IMG/VR virus record: IMGVR_UViG_3300042562_000640
Span: 1-52,671 of that record
DNA from: a virus
Length of the DNA stretch: 52,671 nt
Strand: one strand, 5' to 3'
Shown: positions 1 to 8,636 of the stretch, piece by piece
How the letters are laid out: every line of letters begins with the position of its first letter
Position numbering within the stretch: position 1 is the stretch's first letter
Made by a program: the position numbers and the translations under genes
Notes under the pieces: model-generated
Databases searched by the model: none
What the model was told of the DNA's origin: nothing
The model's input: the letters and a program-made list of their open reading frames with translations, nothing else

Positions 1-164
1 TAATCACAAAAGCCGCCGGCGTCTAGCTTGTCACGTACAATAATTTTAATAGATAAGTGTTTGGTCAATTGTGGGGACATTAAATTTTTGGCAAATGAAT
101 CGGCAGCTAACTTTAGTAAATACACTAGCATTCTATCTCTTGCATTTCTAACGGAAACCTTCAT
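1..164 (-). CDS. Hypothetical phage protein, C-terminus cut by window edge
   Basis: A minus-strand frame opens with ATG at 164 and stays open to the window edge, giving at least 54 codons. A good Shine-Dalgarno (GGAGGA) lies 6-7 bases upstream and a TATAAATA box lies just beyond it. The visible N-terminus is basic and helical (starts MKVSVRNARDRML) with no motif that I recognise. Because it has its own late-type promoter it may be expressed late. Product unknown. Confidence 0.6.
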   Translation of the reverse strand, partial: MKVSVRNARDRMLVYLLKLAADSFAKNLMSPQLTKHLSIKIIVRDKLDAGGFCD

Positions 165-182
165 TTTATTGTCCTCCACTTT

Positions 183-190
183 TATTTATA
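183..190 (-). promoter_or_regulatory. T4-type late promoter (TATAAATA)
   Basis: The minus strand reads TATAAATA, the exact T4 late-promoter core recognised by gp55 with gp33/gp45. It sits in the short gap between the gene ending at 196 and the start codon at 164, which would give a leader of only about 13 bases including the ribosome-binding site. Confidence 0.55.
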
Positions 191-195
191 ACGCT

Positions 196-375
196 TTAGT
201 CGGTGAAGTGATTCGGTTCCTCACCATATAGTTTAGATAAATTCTCGCCGTAAACTTCACTCTCAGATTTCAATATACTATCTGTAGATGATCTAGGTCC
301 GTTTTCAATGACTTCTTGCAGAAACCCTGGCTTATTTGTTTCAATAAGTGTTTCGGGATTTGTTTTAGTTTGCAT
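196..375 (-). CDS. Small hypothetical protein (59 aa)
   Basis: ATG at 375 follows a Shine-Dalgarno CAGGAGA. The 59-residue product is acidic and hydrophilic (begins MQTKTNPETLIETNKPG, ends EEPNHFTD). No domain is recognised. It lies in the same direction as, and upstream of, the left-edge gene, in a run of small early-type genes. Confidence 0.6.
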   Translation of the reverse strand: MQTKTNPETLIETNKPGFLQEVIENGPRSSTDSILKSESEVYGENLSKLYGEEPNHFTD

Positions 376-405
376 TAGTTTCTCCTGTTGAGTTACAAAT
401 AATAT

Positions 406-579
406 TTAGCCTATTATCGTTTTGGATAAAATGATTTGTTCACCAGACATTTTCCATTCCAAAGTATCGCCTTCTACCCATTGAACTTGTTTAAGAAGAT
501 CCTCGGGCAATTCAATAATAAATTCGCCAGGTTGATCTGGATCATCTTGTACAATGGTGTGCCAAACCTTATCATTCAT
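406..579 (-). CDS. AbrB/MazE-like swapped-hairpin protein (57 aa)
   Basis: This 57-residue protein contains the pattern GEFIIELPEDLL...VQWVEGDTLEW, followed by a short strand ending in ILSK. That is the layout of the SpoVT/AbrB-type DNA-binding half-fold found in AbrB regulators and MazE antitoxins: strand, helix, strand-turn-strand with a GD turn. No partner toxin gene is beside it, so a small transcriptional regulator is more likely than an antitoxin. It starts 1 nt past the stop of the preceding gene (stop 581-583, start 579), so the two are probably translationally coupled. Family assignment rests on motif shape only. Confidence 0.65.
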   Translation of the reverse strand: MNDKVWHTIVQDDPDQPGEFIIELPEDLLKQVQWVEGDTLEWKMSGEQIILSKTIIG

Positions 580-580
580 T

Positions 581-787
581 TTAGCACTTTTCTAATTCGT
601 TTGCTTCTTTAAGCAATGTAGTTACTTCGTCTAGATTAGAACATAAGATTTTTACGTTTGTCCAATCATCGTCAAGCCCTCTTCCGCTGACTTCAACCAT
701 ATATCCGTTGTCATATAAATTGATAGTTATTGAATCGTTAACTTTTGATAGTTTGTCGCTAATTTTTTTAACTTGTTTCTTTGTCAT
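581..787 (-). CDS. Conserved small phage protein (68 aa)
   Basis: ATG at 787 has a strong AAAGGA site. The 68-aa product begins with a Lys-rich helix (MTKKQVKKISDKL), then a strand-rich middle with a VSGRGLDDDW motif, and ends with an acidic helix. It resembles small proteins of unknown function in T4-like marine phages. It lies directly after the 270-aa gene and directly before the AbrB-like gene. Confidence 0.6.
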   Translation of the reverse strand: MTKKQVKKISDKLSKVNDSITINLYDNGYMVEVSGRGLDDDWTNVKILCSNLDEVTTLLKEANELEKC

Positions 788-797
788 TTTATTTCCT

Positions 798-1610
798 TTA
801 AGTCCAAAGTGCGTGTCTAATTTTAATGAGGCGAATCAACATTGCTTCATCCTCTGCCATATATTCTGCTTCAATTTTATGTGACAAATCTAAAGCAGTC
901 ATACATTCTTTTCGTTCTTCTTCTGTTTCATTTTCGTGACCCCATAGATCACCTCCAGCTTTTTGCCTACGTTTTTCGCAATATGCAGACCATCCGCTTG
1001 CTTCATGGGCATCTGGTCTTTTAGGGTATACTGTAGTCCACCACAAGTAAAGTTCTTTAATTTCTTTTGCAGAAGATGCTTGACTTGTGTCTTCCACTTT
1101 ACCATTTTCATCTTCATGGGTAAGTGTTGCCGCCCAATCAAGATGATCTAAACCAGCTTGAGGACTACGCCATGTTCTCCAACGGAACCAACCTTTGGCA
1201 TAGAATGGGGGATTATATTTTTTAGTTGCTTCGTCATCCCATGCAATATGCAACCAAGCTGTTTCTACCTCAACAAACTCCACAAGCTCATTGAATAAGC
1301 AAGGCAAAAAGCGATTACCCACGTCTTGCCACTGACCAGGTTTGATGTCTCTGGGATGTGCAGTAAGACTGTTAGTGCGAGTAACCCAACGATTGTTAAT
1401 GTAATATTTTGCATTGTATAATGTATCCATCGGTAACCGAATAAAGGTTTGGATTTTATCAAGACCTTCTTCTACAATCCAATAACGAATTGGATGTTTT
1501 TCTTTTGCGTCTTTTTCCCAGTTATGCCAACCAGAACTAGTTGCAGACGTAGGCTTAATGCTACCTCGAATCCAATTCGCAATGTTTGTGTTTGACCAAT
1601 ATTGTTTCAT
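798..1610 (-). CDS. Conserved T4-like phage protein of unknown function (270 aa)
   Basis: The 270-aa protein is very rich in Trp and charged residues, starting YWSNTNIANWIRG and containing a WRTWRSPQAGLDHLDWA segment. The N-terminal FWS-x-x-x-x-A-x-W-LRG type motif is familiar from conserved proteins of T4-like cyanophages and pelagiphages. The function of those proteins is not known to me. No signal peptide or membrane segment is visible. It begins 2 bases after the gp41 stop and is part of the uvsX-41 operon. Its ribosome-binding site is weak, so it may depend on coupling to gp41 translation. Confidence 0.7.
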   Translation of the reverse strand: MKQYWSNTNIANWIRGSIKPTSATSSGWHNWEKDAKEKHPIRYWIVEEGLDKIQTFIRLPMDTLYNAKYYINNRWVTRTNSLTAHPRDIKPGQWQDVGNRFLPCLFNELVEFVEVETAWLHIAWDDEATKKYNPPFYAKGWFRWRTWRSPQAGLDHLDWAATLTHEDENGKVEDTSQASSAKEIKELYLWWTTVYPKRPDAHEASGWSAYCEKRRQKAGGDLWGHENETEEERKECMTALDLSHKIEAEYMAEDEAMLIRLIKIRHALWT

Positions 1611-1612
1611 TT

Positions 1613-3025
1613 TTATAACTTTATAGATGAGAAATCTCTAGACCGTTTATTAAACGCATCTCCTATATTATAATTGCTTTTTTGTGGTTTGTCAACTCTA
1701 TCGATATCCAAATTGGCATCTGTTAGTCCTTTTTGAGCAGACTGTTCCAAATCATATAATTTCATCTTAGATCTATCAACACCAATCATAAATCGTTTAT
1801 TAGCTGTCGGGTCATTATATCGATTCTTCAATTGCTTAACCATAATCTGATTTGTTTGTTCAAGTTCCTCAGTCGAAATCAAAGCAAACATAAAGTCAAC
1901 TGTTGCAGGCAAACCAAAAGATTCAGATGTATCTGTTAGTTCAACATCTGTATTTCCATACCCACTTCGAGTTGTCTGTGTAGCTGATAGAATCGGAAGA
2001 TCTTCTTCAACCGCCAAACCACGAAGTTCTTCTGCAATAGACTTAATCAAAGTATAAGAATTAATATTTGAACCAGATTTGAATCTTGAACTCGAACAAA
2101 TATTCAAGTAGTCAATAATAATCATTGCAGGTTTAAATTGTTTCTTTAGTTGCAATTCATTTAACAAAGCCTTAAAGTGTCCAGTATGTGCGCCAGCAGT
2201 AGGATATTCTTTAATGATTAATCTGCCTTCAGTCTTGTTTCTAATCTTTTCAATTCGATTGTCAAATATAGACTTCGGCAAATCTTTCAATTGATCCAAA
2301 GTAATATTCATTAAGTTCGCATCAATACGTTCCGCAATTCTTTCTTCAGCCATCTCAAGAGTAATATACAAAACATTCTTACCTTGAGCCAAAGTCGATG
2401 CTGCTACGTGACACATGAACAAAGACTTACCAACACCTGTACCTGCAAGAACAACATTCAATGTCTTATTAGGCAACCCGCCATTTGTGATCTTGTTAAA
2501 ATACTCAAGATCAAAGGGTGTTCTTGATTCTACCCTATGATAAAATTCATATCGACTATCTGCATTCTCAATATAATCATGTCCAACATTGTTGTCAAAA
2601 CAAACACCAAGTGCATCCTGCAATAATTGAGGAATACCATCTTGAGTCTTGGCCGCATCTCTACCATCAATGATTGCAATTGAATTTAAAATTGCGTTAT
2701 AAATTGCTTTGTCTTTACAGAACTTTTCAGTCTCTTTGTAGAGCCAATCTTTATTGTGTTCTGTAGGGTTTAGCTCTTGAATGATACCTGCAACTTCTTT
2801 GTACTGTTCTTCATTTAAAGTTTTATCATTTTGAAGTGCAACAATCAAAGCATCTTTGTTCGGAGGTGTATTATACTCATCTATAAACGCTTTGACTCTA
2901 TCAAAAATTAATCGATCACTATTTTCTAAAAAATAATCCCGCTTTAAGAAAGGGATTACTTTTCTCATATACGCATCATCTGTTACCAGGTTTTGCAGAA
3001 TCACCTGTTCGATTTTCGAATTCAT
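1613..3025 (-). CDS. 41: Replicative DNA helicase, T4 gp41 / DnaB family
   Basis: This is the hexameric 5'-3' helicase that unwinds DNA at the fork and works with primase gp61. The 470-aa length matches T4 gp41. The N-terminal helical domain is followed by a RecA-like ATPase core with Walker A AGTGVGKS at about residues 194-201. An acidic Walker B strand (MIIIDYLN) and a DnaB-like SATQTTRSGYG arginine/sensor region come later. It overlaps the upstream 103-aa gene by 50 bases. It belongs to the operon that starts at the uvsX promoter. Confidence 0.95.
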   Translation of the reverse strand: MNSKIEQVILQNLVTDDAYMRKVIPFLKRDYFLENSDRLIFDRVKAFIDEYNTPPNKDALIVALQNDKTLNEEQYKEVAGIIQELNPTEHNKDWLYKETEKFCKDKAIYNAILNSIAIIDGRDAAKTQDGIPQLLQDALGVCFDNNVGHDYIENADSRYEFYHRVESRTPFDLEYFNKITNGGLPNKTLNVVLAGTGVGKSLFMCHVAASTLAQGKNVLYITLEMAEERIAERIDANLMNITLDQLKDLPKSIFDNRIEKIRNKTEGRLIIKEYPTAGAHTGHFKALLNELQLKKQFKPAMIIIDYLNICSSSRFKSGSNINSYTLIKSIAEELRGLAVEEDLPILSATQTTRSGYGNTDVELTDTSESFGLPATVDFMFALISTEELEQTNQIMVKQLKNRYNDPTANKRFMIGVDRSKMKLYDLEQSAQKGLTDANLDIDRVDKPQKSNYNIGDAFNKRSRDFSSIKL

Positions 3026-3287
3026 TAATTGCCTTTGCTAATATATCGTTAATTATGTCTGCTACCACGCCGTTGAACTCTGCAGAATTTAAATCTTCTT
3101 CTGTTTTTCCTTTTGGTCTTTGGACAAAGTTGAAGTCAAGTGCAACGGTTCCGTCGTCAGATTTATCATCCATCTCGACGGAATTAATACTGATGATTGT
3201 TCCGGTATAATTACCTTCCAGAAGTTTGAAACCCCATAGATCACCTTTTTCATTTTTAATTGCCCACGGTTCATACTTCACTGGCAT
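2976..3287 (-). CDS. Conserved small protein between uvsX and gene 41 (103 aa)
   Basis: I place the start at ATG 3287 (MPVKYEPW) because GAGGAA lies 7 bases upstream. Longer upstream extensions lack a ribosome-binding site and run back into uvsX. The predicted 103-aa protein has a beta-rich N-terminal half with a D-x-S-D-D-G-T-V loop and an acidic helical C-terminus. It overlaps the uvsX end (17 bases) and the gp41 start (50 bases). Position suggests a recombination or replication accessory factor, but it does not resemble UvsY or gp40 clearly enough to name. Confidence 0.65.
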   Translation of the reverse strand: MPVKYEPWAIKNEKGDLWGFKLLEGNYTGTIISINSVEMDDKSDDGTVALDFNFVQRPKGKTEEDLNSAEFNGVVADIINDILAKAINEFENRTGDSAKPGNR

Positions 3288-4350
3288 TTGTAAATTCCTC
3301 ATCCAAATCAATGTTACTAAAGCTAGCACCTAACATCTCGCCACCTGCGATACGATACTTGTTCTCAATAAAAGTTCTGAAGTCTTGCGATGTAATAATT
3401 GGTAACCAAAACTCTTTAGTGTATGTGTCTTTAAGTCTAAGCTTCTTGTCCGATACTACACCGGTCTCTTTATTGACCGAAGAATACCAACCATTAGATG
3501 GCTTAATAACAAACCCACCTTCAAGTGCTACATCCAATAGACCAGACCATTTGCTAATACCACCTTCGAATGTAACTTCAACTGGAATCTTAGACTTCTC
3601 ACGAACAAACCTAGACTTCTCAACATTGATAATAAAGTTATATCCAATAACTTCTGTACCTTCTTTTTCTTGTTGACGACCAATAATAAAGATTTGATCT
3701 GCAGAATAATAAATGCCTGTACCGCCTGAAACAATTTGTTTAGGGAACAAACCAATTTCAGAATAAGTATGATTAACAACAACCATTGGAATATCTTTAA
3801 TAGTCAAGTGAGGTGTAATCATTCTGAATAAAGACTTCATCTGTTTAGCGCGAGTCATATCTGCAACAGACTTGCCTTCAAGTGCATCATCAACTTCTTT
3901 CTTTGAAGCTAGATTACCTACTGAATCAACTACAATTATAACATGATCGCCACGCTCTACATTGTTAATTTGGCTCATCACATCAAATTTAAGTTGTTCA
4001 ATGTCAGTAATAGGAGTGTGCAAAACACGCCCAGGATCAATTCCAAAGTTGTCAAAGTAGGATTGAGGTGAACCAAATTCTGAATCATAGAATAAAACGA
4101 CAGCATCCTCATACTTATCCAAATAGGCTTTGGCAAGCAATAACGAGAATGCTGTTTTAAAATGTTTAGATGGACCTGCAAATACTGTGAGACCCGGAGT
4201 CAACCCGCCCTCAAGACTTCCAGACATCGCGACGTTAACCATAGGAACAGAGGTTTGAATCATATCCTTCTTTGCAAAGAATTTGGATTTGCTCAAAGTT
4301 TCTGTTTCTTTGATTGTCGAATTTTTCTTTAATTTTTCAAGTAACGACAT
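3271..4350 (-). CDS. uvsX: RecA-like recombinase UvsX
   Basis: This is the phage strand-exchange protein for recombination-dependent replication and repair. At 359 aa it is close to T4 UvsX. The Walker A motif is the characteristic UvsX form AGPSKHFKT (residues 58-66), followed by a Walker B strand IIVVDSVGN and a VVNHTY sensor strand. It is the first gene after a consensus sigma-70 promoter (4375-4403), with AAGGAG upstream of its ATG. Confidence 0.95.
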   Translation of the reverse strand: MSLLEKLKKNSTIKETETLSKSKFFAKKDMIQTSVPMVNVAMSGSLEGGLTPGLTVFAGPSKHFKTAFSLLLAKAYLDKYEDAVVLFYDSEFGSPQSYFDNFGIDPGRVLHTPITDIEQLKFDVMSQINNVERGDHVIIVVDSVGNLASKKEVDDALEGKSVADMTRAKQMKSLFRMITPHLTIKDIPMVVVNHTYSEIGLFPKQIVSGGTGIYYSADQIFIIGRQQEKEGTEVIGYNFIINVEKSRFVREKSKIPVEVTFEGGISKWSGLLDVALEGGFVIKPSNGWYSSVNKETGVVSDKKLRLKDTYTKEFWLPIITSQDFRTFIENKYRIAGGEMLGASFSNIDLDEEFTNASEV

Positions 4351-4374
4351 AATAACTCCTTAAGTAATTTCAAT

Positions 4375-4403
4375 ATTATAATATAACCATGACAAAAAGT
4401 CAA
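4375..4403 (-). promoter_or_regulatory. Sigma-70-type early promoter for uvsX operon
   Basis: The minus strand reads TTGACT, a 17-base spacer, then TATAAT, about 25 bases upstream of the uvsX start. This is near the perfect host sigma-70 consensus and implies early transcription by unmodified host RNA polymerase. Confidence 0.8.
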
Positions 4404-4406
4404 TAG

Positions 4407-4847
4407 TTAGTTGCACCAACTTTGTTTGGCATCTCCGTAATATTCACGGGCGAATCCGTTTTTAATTAATTCTGCTCTTAGGCTTACACCGTTTAGAATT
4501 AGATCACCTAAAACACGTCCACCGAATTTATCCCAACCATATAACATGACTTGATGTTTTTGTGTGGAATTTATTGCATTTTTGGTAAACACACTAGCAG
4601 CTTCTCCGCGTTGTTTTTCCAAATCGCATTGTCCTCTAAATCCCTTTTCGGGAGTATCTACTCCAAATACTCGAACGGCAATTTCTGGTTTGATGGGTGC
4701 AGGCAAATACGGTGCAGCAATAACTACAGTATCTCCGTCTGTCACTCTTATAATGTTAGCATCATATAATACTCCTTTTGGAGTCTTTTGAGCATAACTT
4801 GTAGATGCACATAATAGAAATGCAAGTGTTAATAATAATTTTTTCAT
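4407..4847 (-). CDS. Secreted thermonuclease-like (SNase family) nuclease
   Basis: The 146-aa protein has a clear Sec signal peptide (MKKLLLTLAFLLCASTSYA) followed by a staphylococcal-nuclease OB-fold domain. The three catalytic positions are visible: Arg59 and Glu67 in VRVFGVDTPEKG, and Arg111 in GGRVLGDL, with calcium-type acidic residues in TDGDTVV. The family is a Ca-dependent phosphodiesterase on DNA or RNA. Export to the periplasm is predicted. The ATG overlaps the gp43 stop (ATGA) and has AAGGAT upstream, so it is co-translated with DNA polymerase. A cytoplasmic start at 4889 would bypass the signal peptide but has no better ribosome-binding site. Confidence 0.85.
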   Translation of the reverse strand: MKKLLLTLAFLLCASTSYAQKTPKGVLYDANIIRVTDGDTVVIAAPYLPAPIKPEIAVRVFGVDTPEKGFRGQCDLEKQRGEAASVFTKNAINSTQKHQVMLYGWDKFGGRVLGDLILNGVSLRAELIKNGFAREYYGDAKQSWCN

Positions 4848-7333
4848 GCGAATAATCCTTCCAATGTTGCTTGTGGCTTTGCAGACCAACCCACACCATT
4901 CAATATTGTTGTTAACGGTTCAAGAAATGATTTCTCAAACATTGTGTCATAATCTACATACTGCTTCAAATTGAACTCTTCAGGAATCACATTGATAAAA
5001 GCAATACAATTTTCTTTAATCAAGTTTGGTTCTTTTAAGTAAATGAATTTGATCTTATCGCCTTCACTTATAAGTTCATACTTTTTATCTATTTGCTTTT
5101 CTTTTAAATAGAAGTTATACAGCAAGGCTCCCCGAACGTGCATTGGAGTAGCTGGTTTATAAATAGATGATCTATCTGTATATTTATCGACTCCATTTAC
5201 ACCTCTAGGGAATGCGATTAATTCTGGTTCTAATTTACGATACTTAGTTTCAAACTCTCGAATGTAATCTTGTAGCTCTTGTTCTGTTCCGGTCAATGCC
5301 AATTTAACTGCCTGCTTCAACGCGTCTCGTACAGGTTCGGGAGTAGATGATCTAACAATCTCCAATCCCATAACCTTTAGCTTTGGTTCCTTATATTGAA
5401 CACCCTCATTGTTATAAACATTTAAAGCATATCGTTTCTTAGCAACCCAAATGCCTCGATCTGCAATAACCTCACGCTTAAAATAAATCTTTGTCTCAAA
5501 GGCATTAGTATATTCTGCAAGCATATCGCATGACTTGTTAATTGCCTTTTCAATCTTCTCATTACAAATCTTATCGAGAATCTCTACGATCTTTTCTTTT
5601 GGTTGATCTTTGTAGAACTTTTGAACCAATGGGTCAAGTGTAATATAACACGCATCTGTATCTGAATAGAATGAATAAATGTGATCTTTTGTGTCACACA
5701 CTTTGTTCAAATACTCATTCAATGCTGCACCCACAGTCTGAATAATATACTGTCCGGTCAACGTAATACCTTCAGCAATATTTGAATCATAGAATCTAAA
5801 AAACTCATTGCCCCATGCACCAAACAAAGAGTTTAATTGAATCTTACGAGCCATCTGAAAGTTGTTATATTTTGCAATCTCTTTTTGCCACTTCTTATCT
5901 TTTGATTCTTCATACTTAGATTGAGCGACCAACATCAACTTCTTATACTTTTGTCGATCGTCAAATAACTTCTGAACAATCTCGGGAAACAATCCTTGCT
6001 TCTCTCTGGTATAGCAAAAGCCATTTGCAGACATACAATAGTTGTTATCTTTTAGATCATCTAGATTGATAGATTGTTTTAACAATGAATTTACATCTGC
6101 ATTTTTTGTTGCTTTTCTAATTTGTGTTTCTGGCGACAAATTATACTGCATAATAATACTAGGATACAGACTTGTTGCATCAAAAGAAACCACCCAATCA
6201 TATTTGCCTGGTCGTGGTTCTTGAACAAATGCCCCGACAATTTGTCTACCGGGCAAACCTTCTCGCTGATGCACAACAATGTTTTGTTTCCACAAATGAT
6301 TCCATAAGATACAGTCCCAAGTTCTTACAGCTGAGAATACATCAACATAATTACATTTCGCATCATATGCCATTGTAAGAATCAATTCAATCAACTTCAT
6401 CTTGTCTTCAAGCTGGTCAACAAGTTCTACGTCAACTACGTTATACTCGACAAACTTTTGCCAATCATTTTTATAGAAGTCTCGGAACGAAGTATATTCG
6501 TCATACGATAATTTCTCTTTGCCAAGTTCTACTTTGGCAATGTGATCCAACTTATATGATTCTTGAGCACTGTAGGTAAACTTCTTATACAGATCAAGAT
6601 AGTCTAGAATGGCTACACCAAGAATATCATAAATAAGTTCTGTGCGACTCATGCGGGTAAATTCTTTTGGATTTACCACACCCCAAGGTGATAGCTTTTT
6701 AACAGCATCATCTCCAAGAATACGTGCCATTCTAGAACACAAATATGGAATATCAAAGAATTCAATGTTCCATCCTGTAAGAATGTTAGGGCAATTCTCT
6801 TGGAAATAAATTAAGAACTTCTGAAATAGATCATACTCATCTCTACATTGAATATAGGTATGATTGTCTTTTGTTACTTTAAATTGTTTCGATCCAAATG
6901 TCACAAGCTCTTTAGTACTTGCATCTTGAATCGTAATCAATAACAATTCTTCTTTTGGATCTCTGACATTGGGGAATCCAAGTTCTGCAGAGGTCTCAAT
7001 ATCAAGAGACCAAATTTTAATCTGCGAAATATCGAATTCTACTTCGTCGGGAAACGTCTTTGTGATATACTGATATGCGTAATTTGTGTTGCCAAAGATG
7101 GGATAATTTTCTACTTCTTTATATCTTTTGACATAATCTTTGGCATCGTTTATATCTGCGAATTCTATTTCTTCAAGATTATCTCCGAATAACGACTTAT
7201 AGTATGATTCTTTCTGTGACTTTGTAAATAAGCTTGGTTTGAATTCGATCTTTTCCTGAACGGTTTTGCCGTTATTTACGCCCCTGACCAGAATACGATT
7301 ACCATACTGATTCACGTTAGTGTAGAACTTCAT
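4844..7333 (-). CDS. 43: DNA polymerase, family B, T4 gp43
   Basis: This is the replicative polymerase with 3'-5' proofreading. Exo I is WSLDIETS (Asp111, Glu113) and Exo II is the GWNIEFFD region. Polymerase motifs A (SFDATSLYPS, Asp385), B (KIQLNSLFG, about 497-504) and C (YSDTD, 556-560) are all intact. I chose ATG 7333 because AAGG lies upstream and T4 gp43 also starts near its first beta strand. The 829 aa is shorter than T4 gp43 (about 900) but usual for marine T4-like phages. The C-terminus TLEGLFA fits the S/T-L-x-x-L/M-F clamp-binding tail known in RB69/T4 polymerase. Confidence 0.97.
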   Translation of the reverse strand: MKFYTNVNQYGNRILVRGVNNGKTVQEKIEFKPSLFTKSQKESYYKSLFGDNLEEIEFADINDAKDYVKRYKEVENYPIFGNTNYAYQYITKTFPDEVEFDISQIKIWSLDIETSAELGFPNVRDPKEELLLITIQDASTKELVTFGSKQFKVTKDNHTYIQCRDEYDLFQKFLIYFQENCPNILTGWNIEFFDIPYLCSRMARILGDDAVKKLSPWGVVNPKEFTRMSRTELIYDILGVAILDYLDLYKKFTYSAQESYKLDHIAKVELGKEKLSYDEYTSFRDFYKNDWQKFVEYNVVDVELVDQLEDKMKLIELILTMAYDAKCNYVDVFSAVRTWDCILWNHLWKQNIVVHQREGLPGRQIVGAFVQEPRPGKYDWVVSFDATSLYPSIIMQYNLSPETQIRKATKNADVNSLLKQSINLDDLKDNNYCMSANGFCYTREKQGLFPEIVQKLFDDRQKYKKLMLVAQSKYEESKDKKWQKEIAKYNNFQMARKIQLNSLFGAWGNEFFRFYDSNIAEGITLTGQYIIQTVGAALNEYLNKVCDTKDHIYSFYSDTDACYITLDPLVQKFYKDQPKEKIVEILDKICNEKIEKAINKSCDMLAEYTNAFETKIYFKREVIADRGIWVAKKRYALNVYNNEGVQYKEPKLKVMGLEIVRSSTPEPVRDALKQAVKLALTGTEQELQDYIREFETKYRKLEPELIAFPRGVNGVDKYTDRSSIYKPATPMHVRGALLYNFYLKEKQIDKKYELISEGDKIKFIYLKEPNLIKENCIAFINVIPEEFNLKQYVDYDTMFEKSFLEPLTTILNGVGWSAKPQATLEGLFA

Positions 7334-7367
7334 TAAAAACCTTTTAGACACAATAAATAATTATATC

Positions 7368-7396
7368 ATTATATATGAAAAGTGCTTATTTGTCAA
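7368..7396 (-). promoter_or_regulatory. Sigma-70-type early promoter for gene 43
   Basis: The minus strand has TTGACA, 17 bases, then TATAAT, which is a perfect consensus. It lies about 35 bases upstream of the gp43 start, in the divergent gap with the plus-strand late unit. Confidence 0.85.
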
Positions 7397-7440
7397 TAGG
7401 TTATGTAATAAAGATGACCAAATCTTTATATTTGATTAGA

Positions 7441-7448
7441 TATAAATA
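7441..7448 (+). promoter_or_regulatory. T4-type late promoter for the plus-strand block
   Basis: TATAAATA on the plus strand sits 33 bases upstream of the ATG at 7481. It is the only promoter I can see for the whole plus-strand run of overlapping or closely spaced genes to 16358, so the entire block is probably late-expressed. Confidence 0.75.
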
Positions 7449-7480
7449 TATGAATACGCATATATTAGTAGGATAATCAA

Positions 7481-8599
7481 ATGGAATTTACAGCTGGATT
7501 TACGTTAGTTGGTGGTGGGACTTTTGTTGCGCCTCCACCGCCTCCCCCTGATCCATATCTATGGGCATGGGGCGACAATGACTTTGGTCGATTGGGATTA
7601 GGTAATACTACAGATTATTCAAGTCCAAAACAAGTTGGTGCACTAACTACTTGGTCAAGTATTTCCGGTGGTGAATTGCACAGCGCGGCCATTAAAACAG
7701 ATGGTACAATATGGTCTTGGGGCAAAAATGAGTACGGCCAACTGGGCCTAGGCAATACTACAAATATATCTAGTCCAGTACAAGTTGGAGCCCTAACTAC
7801 TTGGTTAAATATTGCTGCGGGTGAGGAACACGCCCTGGCCGTTAAAACAGATGGTACCTTGTGGTCATGGGGTAGAGCTTCGAACGGTAGATTGGGTCTA
7901 GGCAATACTATAAATAGATCTAGTCCAGTACAAGTTGGTGCATTAACTACTTGGTCAAGTATTAGTGCGGGCGGTGGTCACAGCTTAGCTGTCAAAACAG
8001 ATGGTACCATGTGGTCTTGGGGAAGCGGTGGCCAAGGCAAATTAGGATTAGGGGACACTACGGCTAGATCTAGTCCAGTACAGGTTGGTGCGTTAAACAC
8101 TTGGTCAAGTGTTGCTGGAGGCAATTATCACAGTTTAGCAATTAAAACAGATGGTACCATGTGGTCATGGGGGTACAATTTCACTTATGGCCTGCTAGGG
8201 TTAGGAGATACTAACGATAGATCTAGTCCAGTACAGATTGGAGCTTTAACTACCTGGTCAAGTATTTCTGCAGGTTATTTTCATAGCATGGCAGTCAAAA
8301 CAGATGGTACCATGTGGGCATGGGGTTTCAATAGCGGTCGATTAGGTGTAGGCGATACTGCAAACAGATCAAGTCCAGTACAGGTTGGAGCATTAACTAC
8401 TTGGTTAAATGTTAGTGCAGGTAGGTATCACAGCTTGGCCATTAAAACAGATGGTACATTATGGTCGTGGGGGGAGAATAATGGCGGCATTTTGGGATTA
8501 GGGGACACTACGGCTAGATCTAGTCCAGTACAGGTTGGTGCGTTAAACACTTGGGCAAGTGTTGCTGCAGGCCATATACACAGCATGGCAATCGGTTAA
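7481..8599 (+). CDS. RCC1-repeat beta-propeller protein, putative virion adhesin
   Basis: The 372-aa protein has a short N-terminal segment (MEFTAGFTLVGGGTF), a polyproline linker (about residues 26-31) and then seven RCC1-type repeats of about 50 residues. Each repeat carries forms of HSLAVKTDGTMWSWG and LGLGDTT. RCC1 repeats build a seven-bladed propeller, which matches the count here. There is no classical signal peptide. In phages such repeat proteins are found beside tail-fibre or surface genes, and the short N-terminal anchor plus Pro linker is typical of fibre tips. Late transcription agrees with a virion role. Receptor binding is inference. Confidence 0.75.
   Translation: MEFTAGFTLVGGGTFVAPPPPPPDPYLWAWGDNDFGRLGLGNTTDYSSPKQVGALTTWSSISGGELHSAAIKTDGTIWSWGKNEYGQLGLGNTTNISSPVQVGALTTWLNIAAGEEHALAVKTDGTLWSWGRASNGRLGLGNTINRSSPVQVGALTTWSSISAGGGHSLAVKTDGTMWSWGSGGQGKLGLGDTTARSSPVQVGALNTWSSVAGGNYHSLAIKTDGTMWSWGYNFTYGLLGLGDTNDRSSPVQIGALTTWSSISAGYFHSMAVKTDGTMWAWGFNSGRLGVGDTANRSSPVQVGALTTWLNVSAGRYHSLAIKTDGTLWSWGENNGGILGLGDTTARSSPVQVGALNTWASVAAGHIHSMAIG
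8045..8554 (+). repeat. Identical 60-base repeat pair inside the RCC1 gene
   Basis: Positions 8045-8104 and 8495-8554 are identical over 60 bases, while other repeats of this gene differ at many silent sites. The offset is exactly 450 bases, three 50-residue propeller repeats, keeping frame and blade register. This points to recent copying or gene conversion between blades. Confidence 0.8.
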
Positions 8600-8636
8600 A
8601 GTATCAAATTAAAAGTAAAACAAAATAGGAGAAAAA

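Noticed and set aside
5158-5165. TATAAATA on the plus strand inside gene 43
   Set aside because: It is antisense within a coding region with no downstream plus-strand gene; expected by chance in AT-rich DNA.
7481-8599. RCC1 protein as a eukaryote-derived guanine-nucleotide exchange factor
   Set aside because: RCC1-type repeats are widespread in bacteria and phages as structural propellers. The N-terminal anchor and Pro linker fit a phage surface protein.
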